A stretch of DNA of 64,000 bases from Lentibacter algarum (lineage in GTDB: Bacteria; Pseudomonadota; Alphaproteobacteria; Rhodobacterales; Rhodobacteraceae): NCBI RefSeq assembly GCF_040580765.1, contig NZ_CP158687.1, positions 2,356,001-2,420,000 on the forward strand. The letters run 5' to 3'. A model generated the notes under the pieces. It was not told the DNA's origin. It was given only the letters and a program-made list of their open reading frames with translations, and did not search any database. Numbering within the stretch: the stretch's first letter is position 1; each line of letters begins with the position of its first letter. Positions 38,542-47,556 of this stretch are shown here, piece after piece. The position numbers were made by a program, and so were the translations under genes.

Positions 38542-40083
38542 TCAGTGGCCCTCCTTTGGTTGGCTCAACTTGCCGGGCGTATCGAGCACCTTCAACATAT
38601 AGGGCGCAGGGTCAAAGAGCTGCCCTGCAATTTTGCTTGTATAACCATGCATCTGCCCCGCAAAGACCGTATGCGCAGCCAAAAGCACGATCAGCCCACC
38701 GACAGCGACGTAAGACAAAGGCCGCGGCACAGAGCGCGAAGGATCAGCTTCCTCAAGCGTCAGACTCTCGGCTTTCCAGAACAGGATACTGCCCGCCCGC
38801 GCAAAGCCGAGGATGCTGACGAGACTGGACACAAGCACCACGCCCCAGATCCACGCCGCCTGAGGTACAGAGAAGCTTGCGTTCAACACGAGAAGCTTGC
38901 CCAGGAAGCCTGAGAGCGGCGGCAGACCCGCCATCGCAATCGCTCCGACAAAGAAAAACCCCGCCGTCAGAGCGGCGCCAGCCATGGGCGGTTGGGCGTT
39001 CAAATCAAGGCCGCCACGGCCAGTGCGCACGAGATCAGCAATCAGAAAGAGCGCGGCGCCCGCGAGCGTGGAATGAATAATGTAATAGAGCGCGGCGGCG
39101 ATGCCTTCGGGCGTGAACAGCGAGAGCGTCACCATGACCATACCCATCGAACCGATCACCGCAAAGGCCACCAGCCTGTCGAGCTTTTTCGCAGCGAGCA
39201 CGCCCATCATACCGATTGCAACGGAAACCAGCGCAGCAGGCAAGAGCCAGAGATCATGCAAGCCCTGCGTTGCGGCAAGCTCTGGCGGGAAAATCAGCGT
39301 ATAGACACGGATGATCGCATAGGCACCCACCTTTGTCATAATCGCGAAGAGAGCAGCCACGGGTGCAGGGGCTTCGGCATAGCTCGAAGGCAACCAGAAG
39401 TGCAGCGGCACAAGCGCAGCCTTGATTGCAAACACAAGCAGCAAGAGCACGGCGGCGACACGGATGCCAACGGTTTCCTCGGGGCCGATGAGCGCAACAC
39501 GCTGGGCCAGATCGGCCATATTGAGGGTGCCTGTCTCGGCATAAATCGCGCCAAGCGCAAAAAGAAAGAGCGTTGAACCGATCAGATTGAACAACACATA
39601 TTGAACCCCTGCCCGCATCCGTGCGTTTCCGCCTGCGTGGATCATCAGGCCGTAGGAGGCTATGAGCAACACCTCAAAGAAAACAAAGAGGTTGAACAAA
39701 TCGCCCGTCAAGAAAGCGCCGATGATGCCCATGAGCTGAAACTGGAACAAGGCATGAAAATGTCGGCCGCGATTGTCCCAGCCTGAACCGATAGCATAGA
39801 GCAACACAAACAGCGCGAGAACGCTCGTCAGCAAGACCATAAGGGTCGAGAGCGCATCAGCGACGAGCACAATGCCAAAGGGTGCAGCCCAGTCACTCAG
39901 ACGATAGAGCGTGATTGTGCCATCAGACGCCTGCAACGCAAGCGCAGTTGCGATCACAACAAGCGCCACCACACCCGCGAGCGAAAGGGCGCGCTGAATG
40001 CCGATATGATAGCGCGCCGCCAGCACGATAAAGGGCGCAAGCAGAGCGGGTAGAACGATGGGAGCGATGATCCAGTGGCTCAT
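38542..40083 (-). CDS. mrpD: Na+/H+ antiporter subunit D
   Basis: A 513-residue homolog of complex I NuoM/N with about 14 membrane helices. Conserved charged positions lie in PLHFWLPSSYAEAPAPVAALF and MTKVGAYAIIRVY. It forms one proton-translocating unit of the Mrp complex. It overlaps mrpC by four bases. Confidence 0.95.
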   Translation of the reverse strand: MSHWIIAPIVLPALLAPFIVLAARYHIGIQRALSLAGVVALVVIATALALQASDGTITLYRLSDWAAPFGIVLVADALSTLMVLLTSVLALFVLLYAIGSGWDNRGRHFHALFQFQLMGIIGAFLTGDLFNLFVFFEVLLIASYGLMIHAGGNARMRAGVQYVLFNLIGSTLFLFALGAIYAETGTLNMADLAQRVALIGPEETVGIRVAAVLLLLVFAIKAALVPLHFWLPSSYAEAPAPVAALFAIMTKVGAYAIIRVYTLIFPPELAATQGLHDLWLLPAALVSVAIGMMGVLAAKKLDRLVAFAVIGSMGMVMVTLSLFTPEGIAAALYYIIHSTLAGAALFLIADLVRTGRGGLDLNAQPPMAGAALTAGFFFVGAIAMAGLPPLSGFLGKLLVLNASFSVPQAAWIWGVVLVSSLVSILGFARAGSILFWKAESLTLEEADPSRSVPRPLSYVAVGGLIVLLAAHTVFAGQMHGYTSKIAGQLFDPAPYMLKVLDTPGKLSQPKEGH

Positions 40084-40436
40084 GATCGGCCCTCCGCATC
40101 GGCTGTCTCTGTCTCAGGTTGGTCATCTACATGATCGTCATTTGAGCCAAGGAACGCGCCTAGCCCGATCATAACGACAACGGCGGTCATCCCGAAGGAA
40201 ATCACAATAGCCGTCAGAACCAGAGCCTGCGGGAGCGGGTCTGCATAATGCGTGACGCCATCGCGCAAAATCGGCGCACCAGCGATGGTGAGGCGCCCAG
40301 ACGTAAAGAGAAAGACGTTCACAGCGTAAGTGAGCAGTGAAATCCCAAGGATCACAGGAAACGTGCGCAGACGCAGCACAAGATAAATCCCACCTGCCGT
40401 GAGAATACCAATCGCTGAGGCAACCAGAAATTCCAT
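40080..40436 (-). CDS. mrpC: Na+/H+ antiporter subunit C
   Basis: A 118-residue NuoK-like three-helix subunit; MEFLVASAIGILTAGGIYLV begins it and QALVLTAIVISFGMTA is the conserved second segment. The ATG at 40436 lies just past the mrpA stop at 40438, so the longer frame inside mrpA is not used. Confidence 0.93.
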   Translation of the reverse strand: MEFLVASAIGILTAGGIYLVLRLRTFPVILGISLLTYAVNVFLFTSGRLTIAGAPILRDGVTHYADPLPQALVLTAIVISFGMTAVVVMIGLGAFLGSNDDHVDDQPETETADAEGRS

Positions 40437-40437
40437 G

Positions 40438-43317
40438 TTACACGCCCTCCTTGGCATAGCCGGCTTTTTCGGCGGGCGGATCATCCCGTGAGGGGTCGAT
40501 ATCCATTGGGTGCTCCGTGTCGGGCACGTGGGCGCGACGTGCAAGGCGAGAGAAGCTCTCAAGCGAGAGCATCACAGCACCAACAACAGCAAGGAAAACC
40601 CCAAGATCAAACAGCGCAGCAGTTGCCAGTTCAAATTTCTCAAACGGCGGGATGCGCACATATGTGAAATCCGATGTGAGGAAAGGCTTGCCCACGAACC
40701 AAGAGCCAATTCCTGTCAGCCCCGCAATCAACACCCCTGCGCCAATGACGCCGTGATACGGATAACGCAGACGCGCAGAGGCCCATGAAAAGCCGCTGGC
40801 CATATACTGCATCACAACAGCGATCGAGACGATCAGACCCGCGATGAAGCCACCGCCCGGCTCATTGTGACCACGCAGAAAGATGTAAAACCCGACAAGC
40901 AACACAAGCGGCATGATCACCCGCGTCAGCACTACCATCATCATCGGGTGCATGTCACCGGCACGGGGCTGATCTGGCTTGCGGTTCAGCAGACGGGCGC
41001 GCACTGGGCCGTCAAGCAGTGTCTCTGTGAGGGCGTAGATCAGCAATGCGGCAATGCCGAGCACGATGATTTCACCATAGGTGTCAAAGCCACGAAAATC
41101 GACAAGGATCACGTTGACGACATTGGTGCCGCCACCGCCTTTGTAAGAATTGGCGAGGTGAAACTCGCTGATCGGTGTCGCAACAGCGTCTCGCAGCAGG
41201 TAATGATAAGCCAGTCCAAAGGTCGCGAGGCCACCCGCTATCGCCACCACTGCGTCACGCAAACGGCGTAAGAGCGAGCTCTCGACAGGTGTTTTGTTGG
41301 GCAGGAAATTAAGCGCGAGCAACATCAAAATAATTGTCACAACCTCGACAGTGAACTGCGTCATTGCCAGATCAGGCGCGCTGAAGAAGACAAAGCCGAT
41401 CGAAACCATGAGCCCCACGATGCCGATCAGAATGAGCGACAGGAGGCGGTTGCGATGCATGAAGACCATGCCACCCGTCGCCGCAATCAGCATCAGCCAA
41501 CCCGCGATTGGCACAGGTCCGACAGACTGCATTTCACGTGTCGGAGCACTGACCGTGCCTGTGACAAATGCGTGTGAGCCTGCCGCGATAATCGCAACCG
41601 TGCCAATGGCTGCGTAGCGCGAGAACGCGCCATTGTGCAAAGGCAGGATGATCTTTTGCGCAAGGCTTGCCACAGCTTCGACGACGGCCTCAAATATCGT
41701 CTTGGCTTCGGGGCGCGGCGCAGCCTCCCAGAAGCGCAGCGCTGGATTAAACACCGCGAGCAGAAGCAAACCGCCCACAACAGCGGCAATCGACATATAA
41801 AGCGCGGGCACAAGGCCATGCCAGATTTTGAAGTAGGCTTTTGGAACGTCGGCAGCCTCGCCGAGCACTGAGGCTGTAACAAGCTTTACAAAAGGCTCCG
41901 CCAAAAACGGCGCGACCCCTATCAGAACAACAGGGATCATCAGCAGCGCGGGCGGCAGCCAGAGGCCAGCGGGCGGATCATGCGGTGTCGAGGGGTAGTC
42001 GTCGCGCACGGGGCCGAGGAAAACGTGACCAATAAGACGGAAGCAATACGCGGCGGAAAAAAGCGAACCGACGGTCGCCAATGCAGGGACAAGCCACGGC
42101 ACGCCAAACAGCGCGGTTCCGTAAGCCTCCTCCAACATCATTTCTTTAGACAAGAAACCGTTGAGAAGCGGTATCCCCGCCATCGACAGCGCCGCAAGAG
42201 TTGCGATTGTGAAGGTGACAGGCATCAGCTTGCGCAAACCGCCAAGGCGGCGGATGTCACGGGTGTGAGCCTCGTGATCAACAATCCCTGCGGACATAAA
42301 GAGCGCGGCCTTGAATGTCGCGTGGTTGAGGATATGGAACACAGCGGCCATCGCGCCAAAGGCCGTACCTGTGCCGAGAAGCATGGTGATCAAACCAAGA
42401 TGAGACACCGTCGAGAAGGCCAAAAGCGCTTTCAGATCATGTTTGAAGAGGGCAATCACCGCACCAAGCACCATTGTGATCAAGCCAGCCGTTGTGACGA
42501 TCATAAACCACTCGGGCGTACCCGAGAGCACGGGCCACATTCGCGCCATGAGGAAGATCCCTGCCTTCACCATCGTGGCAGAATGCAGGTAGGCCGAGAC
42601 GGGCGTTGGCGCAGCCATCGCGTGCGGGAGCCAGAAGTGGAAGGGGAACTGTGCAGACTTGGTAAAGCAGCCCAACAGGATCAACAAAAGCGCAGTCAGA
42701 TAAAGCGGGTCCGCCTGTATAAGATCGCGGTTTTGCAAGATCACACTGAGATCATAGCTACCGACGATCTGGCCTAGAATGAGCATGCCCGCGATCATCG
42801 CAAGACCGCCCATGCCCGTGACTGTCAGGGCCATTCGCGCACCTTGGCGGCCTGCGGGCAAGTGCTTCCAATAGCCGATCAGAAGGAACGAGGAGAGTGA
42901 TGTAAGCTCCCAGAAAACAAGCAAAAGCAGGATGTTATCGGAAAGAACAATCCCCACCATCGCGCCTTGGAACAAGAGCAGATAGGTGAAAAATTCGCCC
43001 ATATTGTCGTCGCGACTGAGGTAATGGCGCGCATAAGCGATGACCAAAAGCCCAATGCCAAAAATGAGCATGGCAAAGAAAAAGCCCAAGCTGTCGAGCA
43101 TCAATGTGAAGTTCAGGCCCAGAAGCGGCATCCAGTCGATCCGCGCCGTCACGACCTCGCCAGCGAGGACAGTCGGAAGATTTGTAAGCAAGCCGACAAA
43201 AGCGGCGAGTGAGACCGTAAATGTCACCCCCGCAACAGCCGCACGGCCCGCTGAATTCATCAAACCGGGGAGCAAGGCCCCAAGAAAAGGCAGGAGGACG
43301 ATGAAGAAAAGAGACAC
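40438..43317 (-). CDS. mrpA: Na+/H+ antiporter fused subunits A and B
   Basis: A 959-residue fusion. Residues 1-770 are MrpA (NuoL-like, with HFWLPHAMAAPTPVSAYLHS and the later MrpA-specific helices), and residues about 800-940 are MrpB (LLVGFYIFLRGHNEPGGGFIAGL). The A-B fusion is the group 2 arrangement common in proteobacteria. The complex exchanges cytoplasmic Na+ for H+ and supports pH and salt tolerance in a marine cell. First gene of the six-gene operon A/B-C-D-E-F-G on the minus strand. Confidence 0.95.
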   Translation of the reverse strand: MSLFFIVLLPFLGALLPGLMNSAGRAAVAGVTFTVSLAAFVGLLTNLPTVLAGEVVTARIDWMPLLGLNFTLMLDSLGFFFAMLIFGIGLLVIAYARHYLSRDDNMGEFFTYLLLFQGAMVGIVLSDNILLLLVFWELTSLSSFLLIGYWKHLPAGRQGARMALTVTGMGGLAMIAGMLILGQIVGSYDLSVILQNRDLIQADPLYLTALLLILLGCFTKSAQFPFHFWLPHAMAAPTPVSAYLHSATMVKAGIFLMARMWPVLSGTPEWFMIVTTAGLITMVLGAVIALFKHDLKALLAFSTVSHLGLITMLLGTGTAFGAMAAVFHILNHATFKAALFMSAGIVDHEAHTRDIRRLGGLRKLMPVTFTIATLAALSMAGIPLLNGFLSKEMMLEEAYGTALFGVPWLVPALATVGSLFSAAYCFRLIGHVFLGPVRDDYPSTPHDPPAGLWLPPALLMIPVVLIGVAPFLAEPFVKLVTASVLGEAADVPKAYFKIWHGLVPALYMSIAAVVGGLLLLAVFNPALRFWEAAPRPEAKTIFEAVVEAVASLAQKIILPLHNGAFSRYAAIGTVAIIAAGSHAFVTGTVSAPTREMQSVGPVPIAGWLMLIAATGGMVFMHRNRLLSLILIGIVGLMVSIGFVFFSAPDLAMTQFTVEVVTIILMLLALNFLPNKTPVESSLLRRLRDAVVAIAGGLATFGLAYHYLLRDAVATPISEFHLANSYKGGGGTNVVNVILVDFRGFDTYGEIIVLGIAALLIYALTETLLDGPVRARLLNRKPDQPRAGDMHPMMMVVLTRVIMPLVLLVGFYIFLRGHNEPGGGFIAGLIVSIAVVMQYMASGFSWASARLRYPYHGVIGAGVLIAGLTGIGSWFVGKPFLTSDFTYVRIPPFEKFELATAALFDLGVFLAVVGAVMLSLESFSRLARRAHVPDTEHPMDIDPSRDDPPAEKAGYAKEGV

Positions 43318-43783
43318 GGGAACTCCTGTTGAGCGTGTTTTTGGGTTTGTTCAAAAATGCACCTGAATTTCCAAAACGCAAGGATGAACGACAAAAATAC
43401 TCAATTACTCGCACCGAAATTAGAAAGTTTGTCTTCAGGCCGAAGCAATGAGGCTTTGCGCTCACCAAGAGAGCTGTCCCGACGACACAGATTTCTGCTC
43501 ACTCTGGCAGTCTGGAAAACGGCTCACGTCTGCTGAAAAAATCAGCAGTGAAACTGTTTCAAAACGCACAAATTTGCGGGTGATTCGAAAAATCCCGCCC
43601 CTCGTTAATTAAATATTGTGTTATATCACATTTATTCCTATCACTGCTGTACTACTGTTTGCATCTAACGATGTGACATGCCCACCTTTAACTCCCCCTG
43701 TTGCCTCGGCAATAGGGGACTTTTCTCAAGGTGCGGCAAGAGAGGTTGCCTATTTTGGCTTATCTCAGTGCGGCGGAGTTTAG
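43318..43783. other. 466-bp gap upstream of mrp and of a small gene
   Basis: The left part must hold the mrp promoter on the minus strand. A 22-bp palindromic motif lies at 43613-43634. No gene is evident; frames here lack start signals. Confidence 0.5.
43613..43634. promoter_or_regulatory. candidate operator, copy 2 of the shared 22-bp motif
   Basis: The core is TGTGTTATATCACA (TGTG-N6-CACA). The full site matches the reverse complement of the site at 24273-24294 at 20 of 22 positions. It lies 149 bases before the ATG of the 100-residue coiled-coil gene. Confidence 0.55.
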
Positions 43784-44086
43784 ATGACGCAAGAAAAGCA
43801 GACTTGGCTCGCCAACCTAGAACAATCTATTGCTGATGAAATCATCCGTGCGAAGAGTGAAACCTTTGCTGTCGCTGTTGCGAACGACCGGCTTGAAAAA
43901 GCTCATATCCGCGCTGAACAACTTGAAGAAAAACTACGCGATGTGACAACCATCCTTGCCGAACTCAAGCGGATGTCTGGAGCCTGCGCGAGCGCAGCAG
44001 GCGCAAAAACCAAATTGCCTCCTCTGCGCTTGTTTAACCCTGTAAGCGTTCCACACTCAAAGGAGAGACTGCACTATGATGCTTGA
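43784..44086 (+). CDS. small coiled-coil protein
   Basis: A 100-residue soluble protein. Residues 25-65 form a likely coiled coil (AVANDRLEKAHIRAEQLEEK). The C-terminus is proline- and basic-rich. It overlaps the next gene by 11 bases, so the two are probably co-expressed. No family recognised. A possible operator lies upstream. Confidence 0.65.
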   Translation: MTQEKQTWLANLEQSIADEIIRAKSETFAVAVANDRLEKAHIRAEQLEEKLRDVTTILAELKRMSGACASAAGAKTKLPPLRLFNPVSVPHSKERLHYDA

Positions 44087-44339
44087 AACCGACTTTGAGA
44101 CAGACACAGACATCACCCGCGCGCGCGCGCCGCTCGAAGCCTTCAAAGACTTTATCGAGTTTGCCCCCGCAGGTGCGAAAGCGGTGTACTGGCGCGGCAC
44201 ATATCTCGCGAATTATTCGGTCGCTGAATTTGCCCGCAAGCTGCAAGCCACAGGTCTGTGCGAGCTGGTCCAGCGCCGCATAACACAAGGGCGCAAGACC
44301 GAGTTTGAATATGTCGCTATAAAGCGCCGCGCAGCTTAA
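44076..44339 (+). CDS. small unknown protein
   Basis: An 87-residue soluble protein beginning MMLETDFETDTDITRARA, acidic at the start and basic at the end (QGRKTEFEYVAIKRRAA). AKAVYWRGTYLANYSVAEFARKL-type content suggests an alpha/beta fold; the C-terminal strand-like EFEYVAIKR resembles a wing, so DNA binding is conceivable. AAAGGAGAG precedes the ATG. It overlaps the coiled-coil gene upstream and ends tail to tail with the riboswitch-controlled gene. Confidence 0.65.
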   Translation: MMLETDFETDTDITRARAPLEAFKDFIEFAPAGAKAVYWRGTYLANYSVAEFARKLQATGLCELVQRRITQGRKTEFEYVAIKRRAA

Positions 44340-44638
44340 ATCAGCTGCCGCCTTGATCGCGCACCACCGCGCCTGCGCTTTTCTGGCAAGGCCAGATCGA
44401 GCGGCTTTGGCGGCATCACGAGCGCCTCTTCAATGAGACTGCAAAACACCTCAACAGCAGGATCCGATGAGCGGAACCTGTATGCCGCTAGCAGGGCAAT
44501 CTCTGCCTGTCGCGCAAAACTTGCCCGCCCCTGAAGGCCACCAAGCCATTGCATAAATCCCATGCGTCCAAGCTCAGCAACACGGGCCTGACAATCTGTT
44601 TGTGTCTGCAACATGTGCAGCGTTCTGTGTAAGTTCAT
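44336..44638 (-). CDS. unknown small protein downstream of a cobalamin riboswitch
   Basis: A 100-residue protein from MNLHRTLHMLQTQTDC, with GGAGGG just ahead of the ATG; an upstream ATG at 44743, six bases beyond the riboswitch, would add 35 residues. The body is helical with cysteines scattered, and the C-terminus is a basic tail (RRRGGARSRRQLI). It matches no cobalamin transport or synthesis family I know. It is the only gene between the riboswitch and a convergent gene, so the riboswitch presumably controls it. Confidence 0.6.
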   Translation of the reverse strand: MNLHRTLHMLQTQTDCQARVAELGRMGFMQWLGGLQGRASFARQAEIALLAAYRFRSSDPAVEVFCSLIEEALVMPPKPLDLALPEKRRRGGARSRRQLI

Positions 44639-44748
44639 AGCGCCCTCCGCGCATTTCTTTGGCGAAGGGTGACAGAACAAAGAGATCGCGTCGAAACCTG
44701 CAGCAATCACCCGTTCCGAGGCACCCCGCCCGGTGGTTGACATCAGAT

Positions 44749-44935
44749 GGCAGGTCTCCTGACTTGCGGGTCAATGCGCGTCTCCGTCCTTCCCGAGCCA
44801 GTGTGGCTCAGTGGAGCTTTCGGAGGGCACTCGCCGCTTACAGTTGCGGGGGCAGTCGCGGAATAAGCCAATGAAGGCCGCACCGTGTTCCCATTTTCAT
44901 CTGACTGAGAACAGTCAGAACCATCGCCGCCAGTA
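44749..44935 (-). ncRNA. cobalamin (B12) riboswitch
   Basis: Read on the minus strand, the conserved core is complete: GGGAACACGGTG, then CCCCCGCAACTGTAAGCGG, then GAGCCACACTGG, ending in AAGTCAGGAGACCTGCC. These are the B12-binding junction and kissing-loop elements of the adenosylcobalamin class. The 3' boundary is at 44749, six bases before an in-frame ATG, and the AGGAGA inside the last conserved element could double as a ribosome site. It should switch off the following gene when cobalamin is plentiful. Located 94 bases after the TAXI gene on the same strand. Confidence 0.93.
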
Positions 44936-45028
44936 GCACAGCCGCGCGGGCCTCTGTCAATCTGACAAATCTGCAACGCAAAAGGCCCGCAGCTTTCGCC
45001 ACGGGCCTCTATCTTCGGTGAGAGGCGT

Positions 45029-46039
45029 TCAGTTCCCGAATGTCACGGGCTCGGGGATCACCCAGCCAGCTTCGCGGTAGTACCGTTCAGCACCGGGGTG
45101 CAGGCGGCTGGCGATCAGGCCAAGGCCTTCTTCTTTTGTGATCGTGCTGGGCATCCAAGCCGCCGCTTCGTGAATGTCTGCAAGATTTTCCCAAATCGCT
45201 TTGGTCACCTGATAGACGACTTCTTCATCCACATGCATGCCCGCGCTGAAGTTGACGATAGCGCCATGGGTGCGCACTGCCCCCTCGTTGACTTGATTGT
45301 CACCATAGACACCCGCAGCGATCTCATTGACCGTGCCGCCCGTCGCTGCGTTGATCTTGAGCTTTTCGACAGGCACATCCAGAAGGCGGATTTTCTTGGT
45401 CAGCGCAAACTGCTGGATCGCAGGGCTGGGCGAGTTAGTTGGCAGGACAATCACATCGATCTTGTCATCTTGAAAGGCCTGAATGGCCGCATCAAAGCCG
45501 AACTCGACCACATCCATATCTTCCGCCTTCAGCCCTGTCGCATCCGCGACATTGCGCAAAACAACGCCCTTGGCAGCGCCTCCTGGAGGGCCTGCGAACA
45601 CTTTCTTCCCGCGCATATCATCCAGCGTCATGATGCCTGAATCCGCGCGCGTCACGTAGTGATACGGGCCAATCTGATAGGAAAAAATCATACCCACGCC
45701 TTTTTCAAGCTCGGGCGCAGCAGCCATTTCTTTATAGGGGCCAAAGTTGTTCGCCATCAGCCAGTTGATGGTGGGCGAGCCAAAAAGAAAGTCAACTTTG
45801 CCCATCGCTGCATCAACCATATGCTTGGTCGCGGCGCCCGTTGCGCGGACCTGAAACTCGACGCCATCAACCTTGGTGTTCACCACCTTGGAGATCGCCG
45901 TGTTCACCACGAAGGGCGACATACCCGGCGCAATGGACGTAACTTTGTAAATTTCGGCCACAGCAGCAGAGGCGATAAGCCCACCCGCAACCGCACCCAC
46001 AGCCACAAAGCGTAGCCCTTTTGTGAGAATGTGTTTCAT
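45029..46039 (-). CDS. TAXI-family TRAP transporter solute-binding protein
   Basis: A 336-residue periplasmic protein. Signal peptide MKHILTKGLRFVAVGAVAGG ends near AVAEIYKV. The body has the TAXI features GPPGGAAKGVV and FGFDAAIQAFQDDKIDV with AMGKVDFLFGSPTINWLM. These proteins deliver solutes such as glutamate to a fused DctQM-type permease, but no permease gene is adjacent on either side. An IS element begins seven bases upstream of its ATG, so its original promoter and any upstream partner have been lost or displaced. Confidence 0.87.
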   Translation of the reverse strand: MKHILTKGLRFVAVGAVAGGLIASAAVAEIYKVTSIAPGMSPFVVNTAISKVVNTKVDGVEFQVRATGAATKHMVDAAMGKVDFLFGSPTINWLMANNFGPYKEMAAAPELEKGVGMIFSYQIGPYHYVTRADSGIMTLDDMRGKKVFAGPPGGAAKGVVLRNVADATGLKAEDMDVVEFGFDAAIQAFQDDKIDVIVLPTNSPSPAIQQFALTKKIRLLDVPVEKLKINAATGGTVNEIAAGVYGDNQVNEGAVRTHGAIVNFSAGMHVDEEVVYQVTKAIWENLADIHEAAAWMPSTITKEEGLGLIASRLHPGAERYYREAGWVIPEPVTFGN

Positions 46040-46131
46040 CGCTTCATGTCTGACGTCAGCCCCTGCTGGACAGATCTGAGCATTTGAACAACGGAGGATT
46101 TCTGGTTCATCTTATCGATTAGGAGATCGAG

Positions 46132-46506
46132 ATGACAAAGAAGCCTACCACATCGAAAGATGCCGCCGACAAGGTGGTTAAGAACATCCGCCGCAAGACA
46201 CGGCAAACCTATTCAGCGGAGGAGAAGATCCGCATTGTTTTGGCAGGTCTGCGTGGCGAGGAAAGTATTTCTGTGTTGTGCCGTCGTGAGGGGATCGCTG
46301 AGAGCCTGTATTATAGCTGGTCTAAGGAATTCCTTGAGGCAGGCAAGCGACGTCTGTCTGGGGACACTGCGCGTCAGGCGACGTCGCCAGAAGTGAAGGA
46401 GCTGCGTTCAGAGTCGCTGGCATTGAAAGAGTGCGTGGCGGATCTGACTCTTGAAAACCGGCTGCTCAAAAAAAGCATGACAGGAAATGGGGGATACGAG
46501 GAATGA
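46132..46506 (+). CDS. IS3-family transposase OrfA
   Basis: A 124-residue HTH protein: RQTYSAEEKIRIVLAGLRGE then SISVLCRREGIAESLYYSW forms the DNA-binding helix-turn-helix, followed by a leucine-zipper-like region (LALKECVADLTLENRLLKKS). Its stop overlaps the orfB start (ATGA), so OrfB is probably made by re-initiation rather than frameshifting. Confidence 0.92.
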   Translation: MTKKPTTSKDAADKVVKNIRRKTRQTYSAEEKIRIVLAGLRGEESISVLCRREGIAESLYYSWSKEFLEAGKRRLSGDTARQATSPEVKELRSESLALKECVADLTLENRLLKKSMTGNGGYEE

Positions 46507-47483
46507 GGTATCCAGCATCCGAGAAGCTTGAGATCATCCGCACCGTCGAAGGCTCACACCTGCCAGTCAAACAGACGCTTGATATGCTGTGCATTCCGCG
46601 CAGCACATTTTATCGATGGTACGATCTTTATCTCGATGGTGGTCTGGACGCGTTGGCGGATCATTCGCCGCGTCCCAAGTCTGTCTGGAACCGTATCCCA
46701 GACGTCAGGCGCGATGATTTGATCGAGTTTGCATTGGAGCACGAGGCGTTGTCGACACGCGAGCTTGCCGTCAAATACACGGATGAGAAGCGGTATTTTG
46801 TCTCTGAATCATCAGCTTACCGCATTCTAAAAGCAGCTGACCTGATCACTGCGCCTGATTATGTGGTGATCAAGGCTGCTGACGAGTTCACAGACAAAAC
46901 CACAGCTATCAACGAGATGTGGCAGACTGATTTTACCTACTTTAAGATCATCGGCTGGGGCTGGTATTATCTGAGCACAATCCTGGACGATTACAGCCGC
47001 TACATCATTGCATGGAAACTCTGCACAAATATGCGTGCTGAGGACGTAACAGACACGATCGAGCTGGCATTGGCTGCATCCGGTTGTGATCAAGCCACTG
47101 TTCGGCACAAGCCGCGCCTGCTCAGCGATAACGGCTCCTGCTACATCTCTGGCGATCTGGCTGAGTGGCTGGAAGGGCAAAGAATGGATCACGTTCGCGG
47201 AGCACCGCTCCACCCGCAAACGCAAGGTAAGATCGAGCGCTGGCACCAGACCATGAAGAACCGTGTTCTGCTGGAAAACTATTACCTGCCCGGCGATCTC
47301 GAGCGTCAGATCGGGGCTTTTGTCGAGTATTACAACAACCAGCGCTACCACGAGAGCCTGAACAACGTCACACCCGCTGACGTCTACTTCGGGCGCGACA
47401 AAGCCATTTTGAGGGAAAGGGAGAAGATCAAAAGCCAAACAATCCGCCAACGCCGCTTGCAACATCAAAAACAAGCAGCATAA
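46503..47483 (+). CDS. IS3-family transposase OrfB with DDE domain
   Basis: A 326-residue protein. An N-terminal HTH (LDMLCIPRSTFYRWYDLY) is followed by an RNase H-fold integrase domain. The DDE triad is visible as QTDFTYF, LSDNGSCYI and GKIERWHQTMK. All catalytic residues are intact, so the element may be active. Confidence 0.93.
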   Translation: MRYPASEKLEIIRTVEGSHLPVKQTLDMLCIPRSTFYRWYDLYLDGGLDALADHSPRPKSVWNRIPDVRRDDLIEFALEHEALSTRELAVKYTDEKRYFVSESSAYRILKAADLITAPDYVVIKAADEFTDKTTAINEMWQTDFTYFKIIGWGWYYLSTILDDYSRYIIAWKLCTNMRAEDVTDTIELALAASGCDQATVRHKPRLLSDNGSCYISGDLAEWLEGQRMDHVRGAPLHPQTQGKIERWHQTMKNRVLLENYYLPGDLERQIGAFVEYYNNQRYHESLNNVTPADVYFGRDKAILREREKIKSQTIRQRRLQHQKQAA

Positions 47484-47556
47484 TCAATCACACGAACGAA
47501 CCAGAGCCTCCTGTGCTCAAGCCGATCTGATGTCCAACTTTATATGACGACGGACA

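Larger units (their letters stand above)
46047..47556 (+). mobile_element. IS3-family insertion sequence, about 1.51 kb
   Basis: The ends are imperfect inverted repeats. The left begins TGTCTGACGTCA with TGGACA eight bases further; the right, read inward, begins TGTCCGTCGTCA with TGGACA at the same spacing. Further matches GATC, TGAGCA, GGAGG and CTGGTTC follow at both ends. It carries orfA and orfB. The flanks are TTCA on the left and CTCA on the right, which is not a clean target duplication. The left end lies seven bases from the TAXI start codon and the right end abuts truncated glpD. Confidence 0.82.

Noticed and set aside
46077..47519. Shorter IS boundaries at the TGAGCA repeats
   Set aside because: Matching blocks continue outward with equal spacing to the TGTC ends, and the outer right end coincides exactly with loss of glpD homology.
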